From assembly GCA_011391855.1 (NCBI GenBank), contig JAABPT010000059.1, positions 1 through 7,439 of the forward strand: 7,439 nt of DNA. Reading direction: 5' to 3'. The notes below the pieces were generated by a model, which was not told where the DNA came from, searched no databases, and saw only the letters and a program-made list of their open reading frames with translations. Numbering within the stretch: position 1 is the first letter of the stretch; each line of letters begins with the position of its first letter. Shown here in pieces: positions 1-6,167 of this stretch. The position numbers and the translations under genes are program-made. The stretch is from Burkholderiales bacterium. GTDB lineage: Bacteria; Pseudomonadota; Gammaproteobacteria; Burkholderiales; Burkholderiaceae_C.

Positions 1-1040
1 ACGCCGATGCCCGCGTGGCCTGCGCCGAGCCGAACCTGCGCGTACGCGACCCCGAGGCGCGCAAGCGCAGCGTCTGGGCCATCGGCAACCAGGCGGATTA
101 CCTGGCCCAGTGGGCGCCCGAACAACTGGGCCTGGCCGCCGCCCATGCGGTGAGCAACGGCAGCGGCGTCACCGTGGCCGTCATCGACACCGGCGTCGAC
201 TTCGCGCATCCGGCGTTGCACGGCCGCCTGCAGCGCGGTTTCGACTTTGTCGACAACGACACCGACCCCTCCGAGCGCGGCACGGCGGCCGACGCAGCCT
301 TTGGCCATGGCACGCACGTCGCCGGCCTGGTGGCCCTGGTGGCGCCTGGAGCGGCGATCCTGCCGTTGCGCGTGCTCGACCCGCAGGGCCGCGGCAATAT
401 CTGGAGCGTCGCCGAGGCCCTGCTGCACGCGGCCGACCCGGACGGCAACCCGGCCACGCCCGATCACGCCCAGGTCATCAACCTGAGCCTGGGCACGACG
501 ACGCCGACGAAGCTGCTCGACAAGGTGGTGGAGCTGGTGACCTGCAGCGACGACGACGACGATGAAGACGACGACGACTATGGCGACCCCGGCTTCAACG
601 GCGATCGCGAGCGCTGCAACCTGCACTACGGTTCCGTGGTCACCGCCGCGGCCGGCAACGGCGGCAATGCCTGGGAACTGCAGTACCCGGCGGCCGAGCG
701 CGCCGAGGGTGCGCTGTCGGTGGCCGCCAGCACCCAGGCCTCGCGCATCGCCGGTTTTTCCAATCGCGGCAGCTGGGTCATGATCGCCGCGCCGGGCGAG
801 GGACTCACGAGCACCGTGCCCGGTGGCGGCTACGCGGTCTGGAGCGGCACCTCGATGGCCGCGCCGCTGGCGGCCGGCGTTGCCGCACTGCTGCGTGCCC
901 AGCAGCCCGACTGGAAACCCGTCGACGTGACCCAGCGGCTGCAGGACCGCAGTGCCCGGCTTTGCGGCAGTGGGCTCAGGCGCGTGGACGCGCGCGGCGC
1001 GCTGCTCGACGAGAACCAGCCATCGACACGCTGCCCCTGA
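1..1040 (+). CDS. Secreted subtilisin-like serine protease (peptidase S8), 5'-truncated by window edge
   Basis: The frame is open from base 3 and has no start in the window, so the N-terminus (signal peptide and most of the propeptide) lies upstream; the GTG at 15 is probably internal. Numbering from that GTG, the peptide is 341 residues. The S8 triad is visible: Asp58 in VAVIDTGVDFAHP, His98 in GHGTHVAG and Ser280 in SGTSMAAPLAAG. The oxyanion Asn is N215 in AAAGNGG. The first residues (DARVACAEPN) resemble the end of an I9 inhibitor propeptide just before the catalytic domain. The protein ends soon after the domain (RRVDARGALL, about residues 322-331) with no C-terminal module, so it is a compact subtilase. 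Residues 179-188 are ten consecutive Asp/Glu in a loop flanked by Cys177 and Cys201, a possible disulfide pair; Cys317 and Cys340 could be another. By family, it should be an exported endopeptidase; the substrate is unknown. The family call is firm; the acidic-loop function is not known. Confidence 0.95.
   Translation, partial: ADARVACAEPNLRVRDPEARKRSVWAIGNQADYLAQWAPEQLGLAAAHAVSNGSGVTVAVIDTGVDFAHPALHGRLQRGFDFVDNDTDPSERGTAADAAFGHGTHVAGLVALVAPGAAILPLRVLDPQGRGNIWSVAEALLHAADPDGNPATPDHAQVINLSLGTTTPTKLLDKVVELVTCSDDDDDEDDDDYGDPGFNGDRERCNLHYGSVVTAAAGNGGNAWELQYPAAERAEGALSVAASTQASRIAGFSNRGSWVMIAAPGEGLTSTVPGGGYAVWSGTSMAAPLAAGVAALLRAQQPDWKPVDVTQRLQDRSARLCGSGLRRVDARGALLDENQPSTRCP
549..578 (+). repeat. GAC-rich triplet tract encoding ten acidic residues
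   Basis: Ten codons, eight GAC, one GAT and one GAA, encode an uninterrupted acidic run (residues 179-188 of the partial protease), followed by Tyr-Gly-Asp. The tract lies between the strand carrying VINLSLG and the oxyanion-hole strand, in a surface-loop position. It looks like a triplet-repeat expansion inside a gene. Calcium binding would fit known subtilase behaviour but is only an inference. Confidence 0.85.
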
Positions 1041-1088
1041 GGCGCGTGCCCCCGCTGCAGCGGCTGCGGACGTGATTCCCGCAGCGGT

Positions 1089-1139
1089 GCCGGCCCTTCG
1101 CGGGTCGGCCCGCGCTGCTTTGTCTTTCCTTGTCTTTCC
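1089..1139 (+). terminator. Probable transcription terminator after the first S8 gene
   Basis: About 50 bases after the protease stop, two overlapping, mutually exclusive stems are possible. CGCGGG-TCGG-CCCGCG (1099-1114) is a perfect 6-bp stem with a four-base loop. GCCGGCCC-TTCGC-GGGTCGGC (1089-1109) is an 8-bp stem with one G-T pair. A T-rich stretch (CTGCTTTGTCTTTCC and onward, 1115-1139) follows, but it is interrupted by C and G, so this is not a textbook U-tract. Position and hairpin strength favour a terminator. Confidence 0.55.
1120..1139. repeat. Two tandem copies of TTGTCTTTCC
   Basis: Two perfect 10-bp units sit head to tail immediately after the terminator-like hairpin. They supply the T-rich tail on the plus strand. 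A short TTCG/CGAA inverted repeat (1141-1144 and 1150-1153) follows. No function is evident beyond a contribution to termination. Confidence 0.8.
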
Positions 1140-1185
1140 ATTCGCCTGTCGAAAGAAACGCGGTCACGCGCGCCGTCACCGGCTG

Positions 1186-1217
1186 GGTGGCCGCGGCGGC
1201 AGGTGGCCGCGGCGCAT
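1186..1217. repeat. Two tandem 16-bp repeats (GGTGGCCGCGGCG core)
   Basis: The 13-bp core GGTGGCCGCGGCG occurs at 1186-1198 and again, identical, at 1202-1214. Each is followed by three bases (GCA, then CAT), giving a 16-bp period. The repeat lies in the gap between the S8 gene and the solenoid gene. It could be a protein-binding site or replication slippage in very GC-rich DNA; nothing decides between these. Confidence 0.8.
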
Positions 1218-1266
1218 CGCGCAAACGATCCACCGGCCATGTATCTGCGCGGCGCAACGAGGCTCT

Positions 1267-1300
1267 GTGGGTTGCGGAAGACGAAGTCCGCATCACCCAC
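1267..1300. repeat. Palindromic intergenic repeat, GTGGGT/ACCCAC hairpin type
   Basis: GTGGGTTGCGGA (1267-1278) pairs with TCCGCATCACCCAC (1287-1300) around an 8-base loop, with a two-base bulge on the right arm. A second, longer-range pairing exists between GGTTGCG (1270-1276) and CGCAACC (1305-1311). Read on the minus strand, the start CGTAGGGTGGGTGATGCGG is of a kind I recognise from dispersed intergenic palindromes in many bacteria; that recognition is from memory. The element ends 12 bases before the ribosome binding site of the next gene, so it should be in that gene's leader RNA or overlap its promoter. Confidence 0.6.
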
Positions 1301-1324
1301 CCTACGCAACCGAAGGAGCCTCCC

Positions 1325-1879
1325 ATGAACATCCATCCCCTGTCGGCGTCGATCGCACTCGCCGCTGGCGTCTTCCTTTCCATGCCAGCGTTGGCCGAGG
1401 AACGCATCTGCACCGGCCGCATCGGCGCCATCGCGCTCGACAACGTCTTCGTGCCCGACGGCAAGTCGTGTGTGCTGGCGCAGACGCGCCTGAACGGCAA
1501 CGTGGTCGTCGGCACCGGCGCCACGCTGACGGCGAACAGCGTCACCATCAACGGCAGCGTGCAGGCCGAAGGCGCGCGGGCGGTCACGATCGAGGGCCGA
1601 TCGCTGATCGGCGGCTCGGTCCAGATCGTGCAGGGCTACGCGGCCAGCGTCACGGCGGCCACGGTCGGCGGCACGATCCTCGTCGACGAAAACACCGGCC
1701 CGGTTTCGGCTTCGCGCAATCGCGTCAGCGGTGACATCCAGCTCTTCGCCAACCAGGGCGGGGTCAGCGTCGTCGACAACCGCATCAACGGCAACCTGCA
1801 GTGCAAGGAAAACGCGCCGCCGCCCACGGGCTACGGCAACCGTGCGGCAAGCAAGGAAGACCAGTGCGCCGGCCTGTGA
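1325..1879 (+). CDS. Small secreted beta-solenoid-like protein, function unknown
   Basis: This 184-residue protein begins with a Sec signal peptide (residues 1-24, hydrophobic core, ALA then Glu-Glu), so it should be periplasmic or secreted. The ATG at 1325 is chosen because AAGGAG (1313-1318) lies six bases upstream and the signal peptide starts here; the frame is open farther upstream but that part is non-coding. Residues about 52-160 show short repeating strands with Asn, Gly, Val and Ser/Thr at regular spacing: LNGNVVV, ANSVTINGSVQ, GRSLIGGSVQIV, SRNRVSGDIQLF and DNRINGNLQC. This suggests a small right-handed parallel beta-helix. Two cysteines at each end (C29, C49; C160, C181) could form disulfides capping the solenoid. 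The ending NLQCKEN...TGYGN...KEDQC matches a pattern I recall from uncharacterised bacterial secreted proteins. No catalytic motif is seen. It probably has its own promoter, since 284 bp with a terminator-like hairpin separate it from the protease upstream. Confidence 0.85.
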   Translation: MNIHPLSASIALAAGVFLSMPALAEERICTGRIGAIALDNVFVPDGKSCVLAQTRLNGNVVVGTGATLTANSVTINGSVQAEGARAVTIEGRSLIGGSVQIVQGYAASVTAATVGGTILVDENTGPVSASRNRVSGDIQLFANQGGVSVVDNRINGNLQCKENAPPPTGYGNRAASKEDQCAGL

Positions 1880-1922
1880 GCCAGGCTCAGGCGGCCCGGC
1901 CTTCCTGCCGAAGCTGAGGTCC

Positions 1923-1949
1923 GGGCGCGGCGCTACAGGCGCCGCGCCC
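1923..1949. terminator. Perfect 11-bp stem over the LysR stop codon, between convergent genes
   Basis: GGGCGCGGCGC (1923-1933) and GCGCCGCGCCC (1939-1949) are exact reverse complements around a five-base loop TACAG. The loop holds most of the regulator's stop codon and the right arm encodes its last residues (Trp-Ala-Arg-Arg). The solenoid gene ends 43 bp before the stem on the other strand. A stem between two convergent genes fits a shared terminator, but neither strand has a T-tract after it, so Rho-independent termination is doubtful. It may instead block 3' exonucleases or read-through. Confidence 0.5.
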
Positions 1950-2841
1950 ACCACTCCGCGCCGAACTGCCCCTGCAGCCAGTCGACGAAACCGCTCACCT
2001 TCGTCGGCACCAGACGCGGCGACGGGTAGACGGCGTGGATTTCCTGCGCCGGCAGCGTCCAGCGCTCCAGCAGCGGCAGCACGGCGCCGCTCTTCACCGC
2101 GTCGTGCGCCACGTACCACGGCAGCACGGCCAAGCCCATGCCGGCACGCGCCGCGGCCAGCAGCGCCGACAGGTTGTTGCTGCGCAGCGGGCCCTTCACG
2201 GGCACGGAAACGCTGTGGCCGTCGGCGCCACTGAAGTGCCAGCGCTCGTCGCCCTGCACCGTGCTGTAGACCAGCGCCGCGTGTGCGGCCAGCTCCGCAG
2301 GCTGCCTGGGCGTGCCGTGCTCGGCGAGATAGGCCTTCGCCCCCACCAGCAGCCACGGGTTCAGCCCCAGGAAGCGCGCGCCCAGTGACGAATCGGCCAG
2401 CCGGCCCATGCGGATGGCCAGGTCCACGCCCTGCTCCACCAGATTCACGTAGCGGTCGTCGAAGCTCAGGTCGACCTGCAGCCCCGGGTGCTGCTGCATG
2501 AAGCGCAGCACCAGCGGCGTGAGCACGCGGCGCCCGAAGGCCACCGAGGAACTGATGCGCAGGCTGCCCTGCACACGCGACTGCATCAGCGCCACCAGGT
2601 TGTCGGCCTCGTCGAGTTCACGCGCGATCAGCTTGCACTTGTCGTAGTACGCCGAGCCCGCCTCGGTGGGGGTGACGCCGCGCGTGCTGCGGTGGAACAG
2701 CCGCGCCTTGAGCCGCGCTTCCAGCGCCGCCACGTGCTTGGTGGCGGTGGGCTGGGTGATGCCGAGGTCGACGCTGGCGCGGCTGAAGCTGCCGGTTTCG
2801 ACGACGCGGATGAAGAGGCGGATGCCGGCGACGGTGTCCAT
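1933..2841 (-). CDS. LysR-type transcriptional regulator
   Basis: The protein has 302 residues, the usual length for the family. The N-terminal winged helix-turn-helix is clear: IRLFIRVVETGSFSRA (residues 7-22), then DLGITQPTATKHVAALEARLKARLFHRSTRGVTPTEAG (25-62). A linker helix follows (about 63-90), then the substrate-binding-like effector domain (about 92-295; VQGSLRISSSVAFGRRVLTPLVLRF, EQGVDLAIRMG, GMGLAVLPWYVA). It should bind DNA as an oligomer and respond to an unidentified small ligand. The ATG at 2841 fits the family's N-terminus. The same frame stays open far upstream, but only as antisense to the large protease gene. No ribosome binding site is evident; TACATT lies six bases before the ATG, so a leaderless transcript is possible (speculative). 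It is divergent from the large S8 gene, the classic arrangement for a LysR-type regulator and its target, but self-regulation or a remote target is equally possible. Confidence 0.93.
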   Translation of the reverse strand: MDTVAGIRLFIRVVETGSFSRASVDLGITQPTATKHVAALEARLKARLFHRSTRGVTPTEAGSAYYDKCKLIARELDEADNLVALMQSRVQGSLRISSSVAFGRRVLTPLVLRFMQQHPGLQVDLSFDDRYVNLVEQGVDLAIRMGRLADSSLGARFLGLNPWLLVGAKAYLAEHGTPRQPAELAAHAALVYSTVQGDERWHFSGADGHSVSVPVKGPLRSNNLSALLAAARAGMGLAVLPWYVAHDAVKSGAVLPLLERWTLPAQEIHAVYPSPRLVPTKVSGFVDWLQGQFGAEWWARRL

Positions 2842-2888
2842 GGGGGCAATGTAGCGGGTGGCAAAGGGGCGGCAGGAGACCCTTGCCG

Positions 2889-2918
2889 CGGCCCTCTCCC
2901 CCTGGATGAGGGGTCGGG
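2889..2918. repeat. Degenerate CCCTCTCCCC-type palindrome (REP-like)
   Basis: CCCCT (2899-2903) and AGGGG (2909-2913) form a perfect 5-bp stem with loop GGATG, within a longer GGCCCTCTCCCCC...GAGGGGTCGGG context. On the minus strand this reads as CCTCATCCAGGGGGAGAGG, resembling the widespread CTCTCCC/GGGAGAG intergenic repeats of proteobacterial genomes. This copy looks decayed because the outer arms no longer pair. Family assignment is from memory. Confidence 0.4.
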
Positions 2919-2933
2919 TACACCCGCCGTGGC

Positions 2934-2989
2934 GTGAATACGCGGGAAAGCCCGAGGAAGCCGTCAAGGGTCTGGGCTGTGAAATACGC
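2934..2989. repeat. Direct repeat GTGAA(A)TACGC, two copies
   Basis: GTGAATACGC (2934-2943) recurs as GTGAAATACGC (2979-2989), 45 bp apart from start to start, in the spacer between the regulator and the protease. The near-identical pair in a divergent promoter region could be two operator half-sites or promoter-like elements. Only two copies are seen and one carries an extra A. Confidence 0.4.
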
Positions 2990-3066
2990 ACGCTGCTGCG
3001 GCACCCGTGCGAACCACGCACCGGTGGCACCGCCGACGCACGAAAACCCTTCACCAAGGAATACAT

Positions 3067-6060
3067 ATGAGCATCAAAGCGGGAATCGCATGGCGGTCGC
3101 TGACCCTGATCGCAGCCGTGGCCGGACTGGCCACCGGCTCTGCGCTGGCAGCTGGCAGCAGTCAGGGCAAGGTCAAGGCGAGCAACAACGCCTATATCGT
3201 GCAACTGGCCGACATGCCGGTCACGGCCTACCAGGGCGGCATCAAGGGCCTGCAGGCCACGAAGCCGAAGAAGGGCCAGAAGATCGACCCGAACGCGCCG
3301 GCGGTGGTCAGCTACATGGCCTACCTGGCGTCGCGCCAAGACGCGCTTCTCAACGGCGTTGGCGGCGGGCGCAAGCTGCACAGCTACGGCTACGTGTTCA
3401 ACGGTTTCGCCGCCGAGCTGACCCCCGAGCAGGCCGCGAAGCTGGCGCTGACCAAGGGCGTGGTGGCGGTGACGAAGGACGAGGCGCGCAGCCTGGATAC
3501 GTCGTCGACGCCTGACTTCCTGGGCCTCACGGCGCCAGGCGGCGCTTGGTCGAAGACCAAGGGCGAAGGCGTCATCATCGGCATCGTCGATGGCGGCATC
3601 TGGCCCGAGAGCCTGAGCTTCTCGGACCGCACCGGCACGAACGGCAACGCCAGCAAGGACGGCAAGCTGTCCTACCAGCAGATCCCGGGCTGGAACGGCA
3701 AGTGCACGCCCGGCGAGGCCTTCGCCGCGTCGCACTGCAACCAGAAACTGATCGGCGCGCGCTACTACAACGCCGGCTGGGGTGGCAATGCGGGCATCGA
3801 CGCCCAGTTGCCATTTGAGTACAACTCGCCGCGAGACTTCGGCGGCCACGGCACGCACACGGCCAGCACGGCCGGCGGCAACCAGAACGTGCCGACCACC
3901 GGCCCGGCGTCGGTCTTCGGCAGCGTCAGCGGCATCGCGCCGCGGGCGCGCATCGCCGCCTACAAGGTGTGCTGGCAGACCCCGACCGGCGGCTCGTGCT
4001 TCTCGACCGACAGCGTGGCCGCCATCGACCAGGCGGTGGCCGATGGCGTCGACGTTATCAATTTCTCGATCAGCGGCAGCCAGACGAGTTTCCGTGACCC
4101 GGTCGAGATTGCGTTCCTGTACGCGGCGGATGCCGGCGTCTTCGTCGCCGCCTCGGCCGGCAACAGCGGGCCGACGACCTCCACGGTCGCGCACCCGGGG
4201 CCCTGGCTGACCACGGTGGCCGCCGGTACGCACAACCGCAACGGCACCGGCTCGGTGACGCTCGGTGACGGCACCACGTACTACGGCGCATCGGTCGCGA
4301 CCGCGTTCGGGCCGGCGCCCTTGATCGACTCGACGGCGGCCGGGCTGCCGGGCGCCGATCCGACGCAGGTGGCGCTGTGCTACTCGTCCGCCGATGGCGG
4401 CAACGTGCTCGATCCCGCCAAGGTCGCGGGCAAGATCGTTGTCTGCGACCGCGGCGTCACCGCGCGCGTGAATAAGAGCCTGGCAGTGAAGGAGGCCGGC
4501 GGGGTCGGCATGATCCTCGTGAACACGAGTGTCAGTTCCTTGAATGCCGACTTCCACGCGGTGCCTTCGGTCCACCTGCAGAGCACCGACCGGGCTGCCG
4601 TCAAGGCGTACGCAGCCACGGCAGGAGCGACAGCGACGATCAACGCGGCGGCTGTTGTCTACAGCGAACCGGCGCCCTTCACCGCATCGTTCTCCTCGCG
4701 CGGTCCGTTGCGCGCCGGCAGCGGCGACATCCTGAAGCCCGACCTCATCGCGCCGGGACAGGACATCCTGGCCGCCGTGGCGCCTCCGGGCAATGGTGGA
4801 CGTGACTTCGACCTCTACAGCGGCACCTCGATGTCCAGCCCGCACGTGGCCGGCCTCGCGGCGCTGATGAAGGAAGCCAAGCCCGGCTGGTCGCCGATGA
4901 TGATCAAGTCGGCGCTGATGACCACGGGCAGCGACGTGCTCGACGGCGGCACGCCGGCACCGAATACCAACCCGGTGCTGATCTTCCGCCAGGGTGCCGG
5001 CCACGTGCAGCCGAACAGTGCGATGGATCCGGGCCTGGTCTACGACTCGGGCTTCAACGACTGGTTGGCCTTGATCTGCGCCACGCAGCCCCAGGGTCTG
5101 GAAACCACCTGCAGTGCGCTGTGGGCGGCGGGTTATTCCAAGGACGCCAGCGACCTGAACCAGGCCTCGATCGCGATCGGCGACATGGCGGGGGTACAGG
5201 CGGTCAAGCGGCGCGTCACCAATGTCAGCGGCAAGCCGATGACGGTGACCGCATCAGCGACCACGGCCGGCTTCACGGCGGCCGTGTCGCCGGCGACGCT
5301 GACGCTGGACCCGGGGCAGACCAAGGAATTCACCGTCACCTTCACGCGCACCACCGCCGCGCTGAACGCCTACACCGGCGGCCAGCTTTACTGGACCGGC
5401 GACGGCTACAGCGTGCGCAGCCCGATCGTCGTGCGGCCGGTGGCACTGGCCGTGCCGGCGGCGGTGTCGTCGAACGGCGGCGCCATCTCCTACCCGGTGA
5501 CCTTCGGCTATACCGGAGCGTTCTCGGCCGCTGCACGCGGCCTCGTGCCGGCCGTGCTGACGTCCGACAGCGTGGCCGACGATCCGACCGACGGCGCCTG
5601 TTCGCTGACTGCGCCGAACGCCAGGCTGATCCCCGTGGTCATTCCTGCCGGCACGACCTACGCGCGGTTTGCGCTGTTCGACGCGGACGTCGCGCCGGGC
5701 GCCGACATCGACCTGTGCGTTGCCAACAGCGTGGGCGCGATCGTGGGCAGCAGCGGCAGCGGCACCTCGGCCGAAGAAGTGAACCTGCTGAATCCGGCGG
5801 CCGGCAACTACACCGTCGTCGTCCAAGGCTGGGGTGTCGTCGGCAGCAGCCCGTTCAAGCTGCACACCTGGCTGCTCGACTCGGCCGACGCGGGCAACAT
5901 GGGCGTCACCGCGCCCGCCGCTGCGGTCACCGGCGCCACCGGCACCATCGACCTGAGCTTCATCGGCCTGGCCGCCGGCACGAAGTACCTGGGGTCCGTG
6001 GTCTACGGTGGTGCAGCGGGCGTGCCGAACCCGACCATCGTGCGCGTTGACACGCCCTGA
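3067..6060 (+). CDS. Large secreted subtilase (peptidase S8) with PA, Fn3-like and PPC-like domains
   Basis: The precursor has 997 residues. A Sec signal peptide (1-28 or 29, ending ALAA) is followed by an I9-type inhibitor propeptide (about 41-145; NAYIVQLADMPV to GFAAELTPEQAAKL). The catalytic domain has Asp175 (IGIVDGGIWPES), His261 (GGHGTHTASTAGG), oxyanion Asn366 (AASAGNSGP) and Ser588 (SGTSMSSPHVAG). A protease-associated (PA) domain is inserted between His and Ser (about 417-520; VAGKIVVCDRG, KEAGGVGMILVN). This order and motifs such as GIWPES match plant-type subtilases (cucumisin-like), also known in bacteria. C-terminal are an Fn3-like domain (about 715-795; RRVTNVSGKPMTV, LDPGQTKEFTVTF) and a PPC-like beta-sandwich tail (about 800-997; DIDLCVANSVG, NPAAGNYTVVVQGWG). 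It should be an extracellular endopeptidase, matured by propeptide and perhaps tail removal; T2SS export is inference. The catalytic Asp motif is DGG, not the usual DTG. Start 3067 is supported by AAGGA six bases upstream and the signal peptide. It is divergent from the LysR-type gene. Confidence 0.96.
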   Translation: MSIKAGIAWRSLTLIAAVAGLATGSALAAGSSQGKVKASNNAYIVQLADMPVTAYQGGIKGLQATKPKKGQKIDPNAPAVVSYMAYLASRQDALLNGVGGGRKLHSYGYVFNGFAAELTPEQAAKLALTKGVVAVTKDEARSLDTSSTPDFLGLTAPGGAWSKTKGEGVIIGIVDGGIWPESLSFSDRTGTNGNASKDGKLSYQQIPGWNGKCTPGEAFAASHCNQKLIGARYYNAGWGGNAGIDAQLPFEYNSPRDFGGHGTHTASTAGGNQNVPTTGPASVFGSVSGIAPRARIAAYKVCWQTPTGGSCFSTDSVAAIDQAVADGVDVINFSISGSQTSFRDPVEIAFLYAADAGVFVAASAGNSGPTTSTVAHPGPWLTTVAAGTHNRNGTGSVTLGDGTTYYGASVATAFGPAPLIDSTAAGLPGADPTQVALCYSSADGGNVLDPAKVAGKIVVCDRGVTARVNKSLAVKEAGGVGMILVNTSVSSLNADFHAVPSVHLQSTDRAAVKAYAATAGATATINAAAVVYSEPAPFTASFSSRGPLRAGSGDILKPDLIAPGQDILAAVAPPGNGGRDFDLYSGTSMSSPHVAGLAALMKEAKPGWSPMMIKSALMTTGSDVLDGGTPAPNTNPVLIFRQGAGHVQPNSAMDPGLVYDSGFNDWLALICATQPQGLETTCSALWAAGYSKDASDLNQASIAIGDMAGVQAVKRRVTNVSGKPMTVTASATTAGFTAAVSPATLTLDPGQTKEFTVTFTRTTAALNAYTGGQLYWTGDGYSVRSPIVVRPVALAVPAAVSSNGGAISYPVTFGYTGAFSAAARGLVPAVLTSDSVADDPTDGACSLTAPNARLIPVVIPAGTTYARFALFDADVAPGADIDLCVANSVGAIVGSSGSGTSAEEVNLLNPAAGNYTVVVQGWGVVGSSPFKLHTWLLDSADAGNMGVTAPAAAVTGATGTIDLSFIGLAAGTKYLGSVVYGGAAGVPNPTIVRVDTP

Positions 6061-6076
6061 CAACGTAAGTCAGCCG

Positions 6077-6093
6077 CCGGGCCACGTGCCCGG
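6077..6093 (+). other. Short hairpin just before the terminator
   Basis: CCGGGC (6077-6082) pairs with GCCCGG (6088-6093) around a CACGT loop; one G-T and one C-G pair can extend it outward (6075-6095). It lies between the protease stop and the intrinsic terminator and could stabilise the 3' end or help pausing. Confidence 0.45.
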
Positions 6094-6097
6094 TGCC

Positions 6098-6130
6098 ACG
6101 CCCCGCGGAGCGATCCCCGGGGCGTTTTTT
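6098..6130 (+). terminator. Strong Rho-independent terminator of the large protease gene
   Basis: The 8-bp stem ACGCCCCG (6098-6105) / CGGGGCGT (6118-6125) continues, after one C-C mismatch, into GGA/TCC and a GCGA (GNRA) tetraloop (6110-6113). It is followed directly by six T (6125-6130). It starts 38 bases after the protease stop, on the same strand. The opposite strand lacks a T-tract, so it probably serves the protease only. Confidence 0.92.
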
Positions 6131-6167
6131 ATCGCCGACGGGCAGCAGGCGCCCGCCGCTCTGGGCT

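Larger units (their letters stand above)
2842..3066. promoter_or_regulatory. Divergent intergenic region between lysR-type gene and large S8 protease
   Basis: This 225-bp spacer must hold promoters for both flanking genes. I see no good sigma-70 -35/-10 pair on the plus strand; AT-richer spots are GTGAATACGC (2934-2943) and GTGAAATACGC (2979-2989). The plus-strand gene has AAGGA at 3056-3060, six bases before its ATG. A perfect 8-bp palindrome CACCGGTG lies at 3019-3026, and a GCACG/CGTGC inverted repeat spans 2988-3010. No clear T-N11-A dyad was found, so the operator is not located. Confidence 0.5.

Noticed and set aside
1186..1311. Possible CRISPR or attachment site because of several short repeats
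   Set aside because: There are only two copies of each repeat, no regular spacers, no cas genes, and no integrase or tRNA nearby.
1130..1324. N-terminal extension of the solenoid protein to an ATG at 1130
   Set aside because: The extension covers tandem repeats and a palindrome, lacks a ribosome binding site, and would bury a clear signal peptide; ATG 1325 has AAGGAG at ideal distance.
830..2356. A 508-codon minus-strand frame spanning the S8 3' end, the gap and the solenoid gene
   Set aside because: It crosses two well-supported genes and the regulator in the wrong frame, is Arg/Ala/Gly-rich, and has no recognisable motif.
3007..3066. Longer start of the large protease at 3007
   Set aside because: It adds Arg/His-rich residues before the signal peptide, while ATG 3067 has a good ribosome binding site six bases upstream.
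2842..5004. A 721-codon open frame continuing upstream of the LysR-type start, antisense to the large protease
   Set aside because: It mirrors the GC-rich third positions of the protease gene. The amino-acid content (Arg/Gly/Ala/Val-rich, no domain) is typical of a shadow frame, and the regulator has a natural family start at 2841.
5121..6063. Long frames on both strands inside the C-terminal part of the large protease
   Set aside because: The true frame continues through here with Fn3-like and PPC-like features; the others are Arg/Gly-rich shadows.
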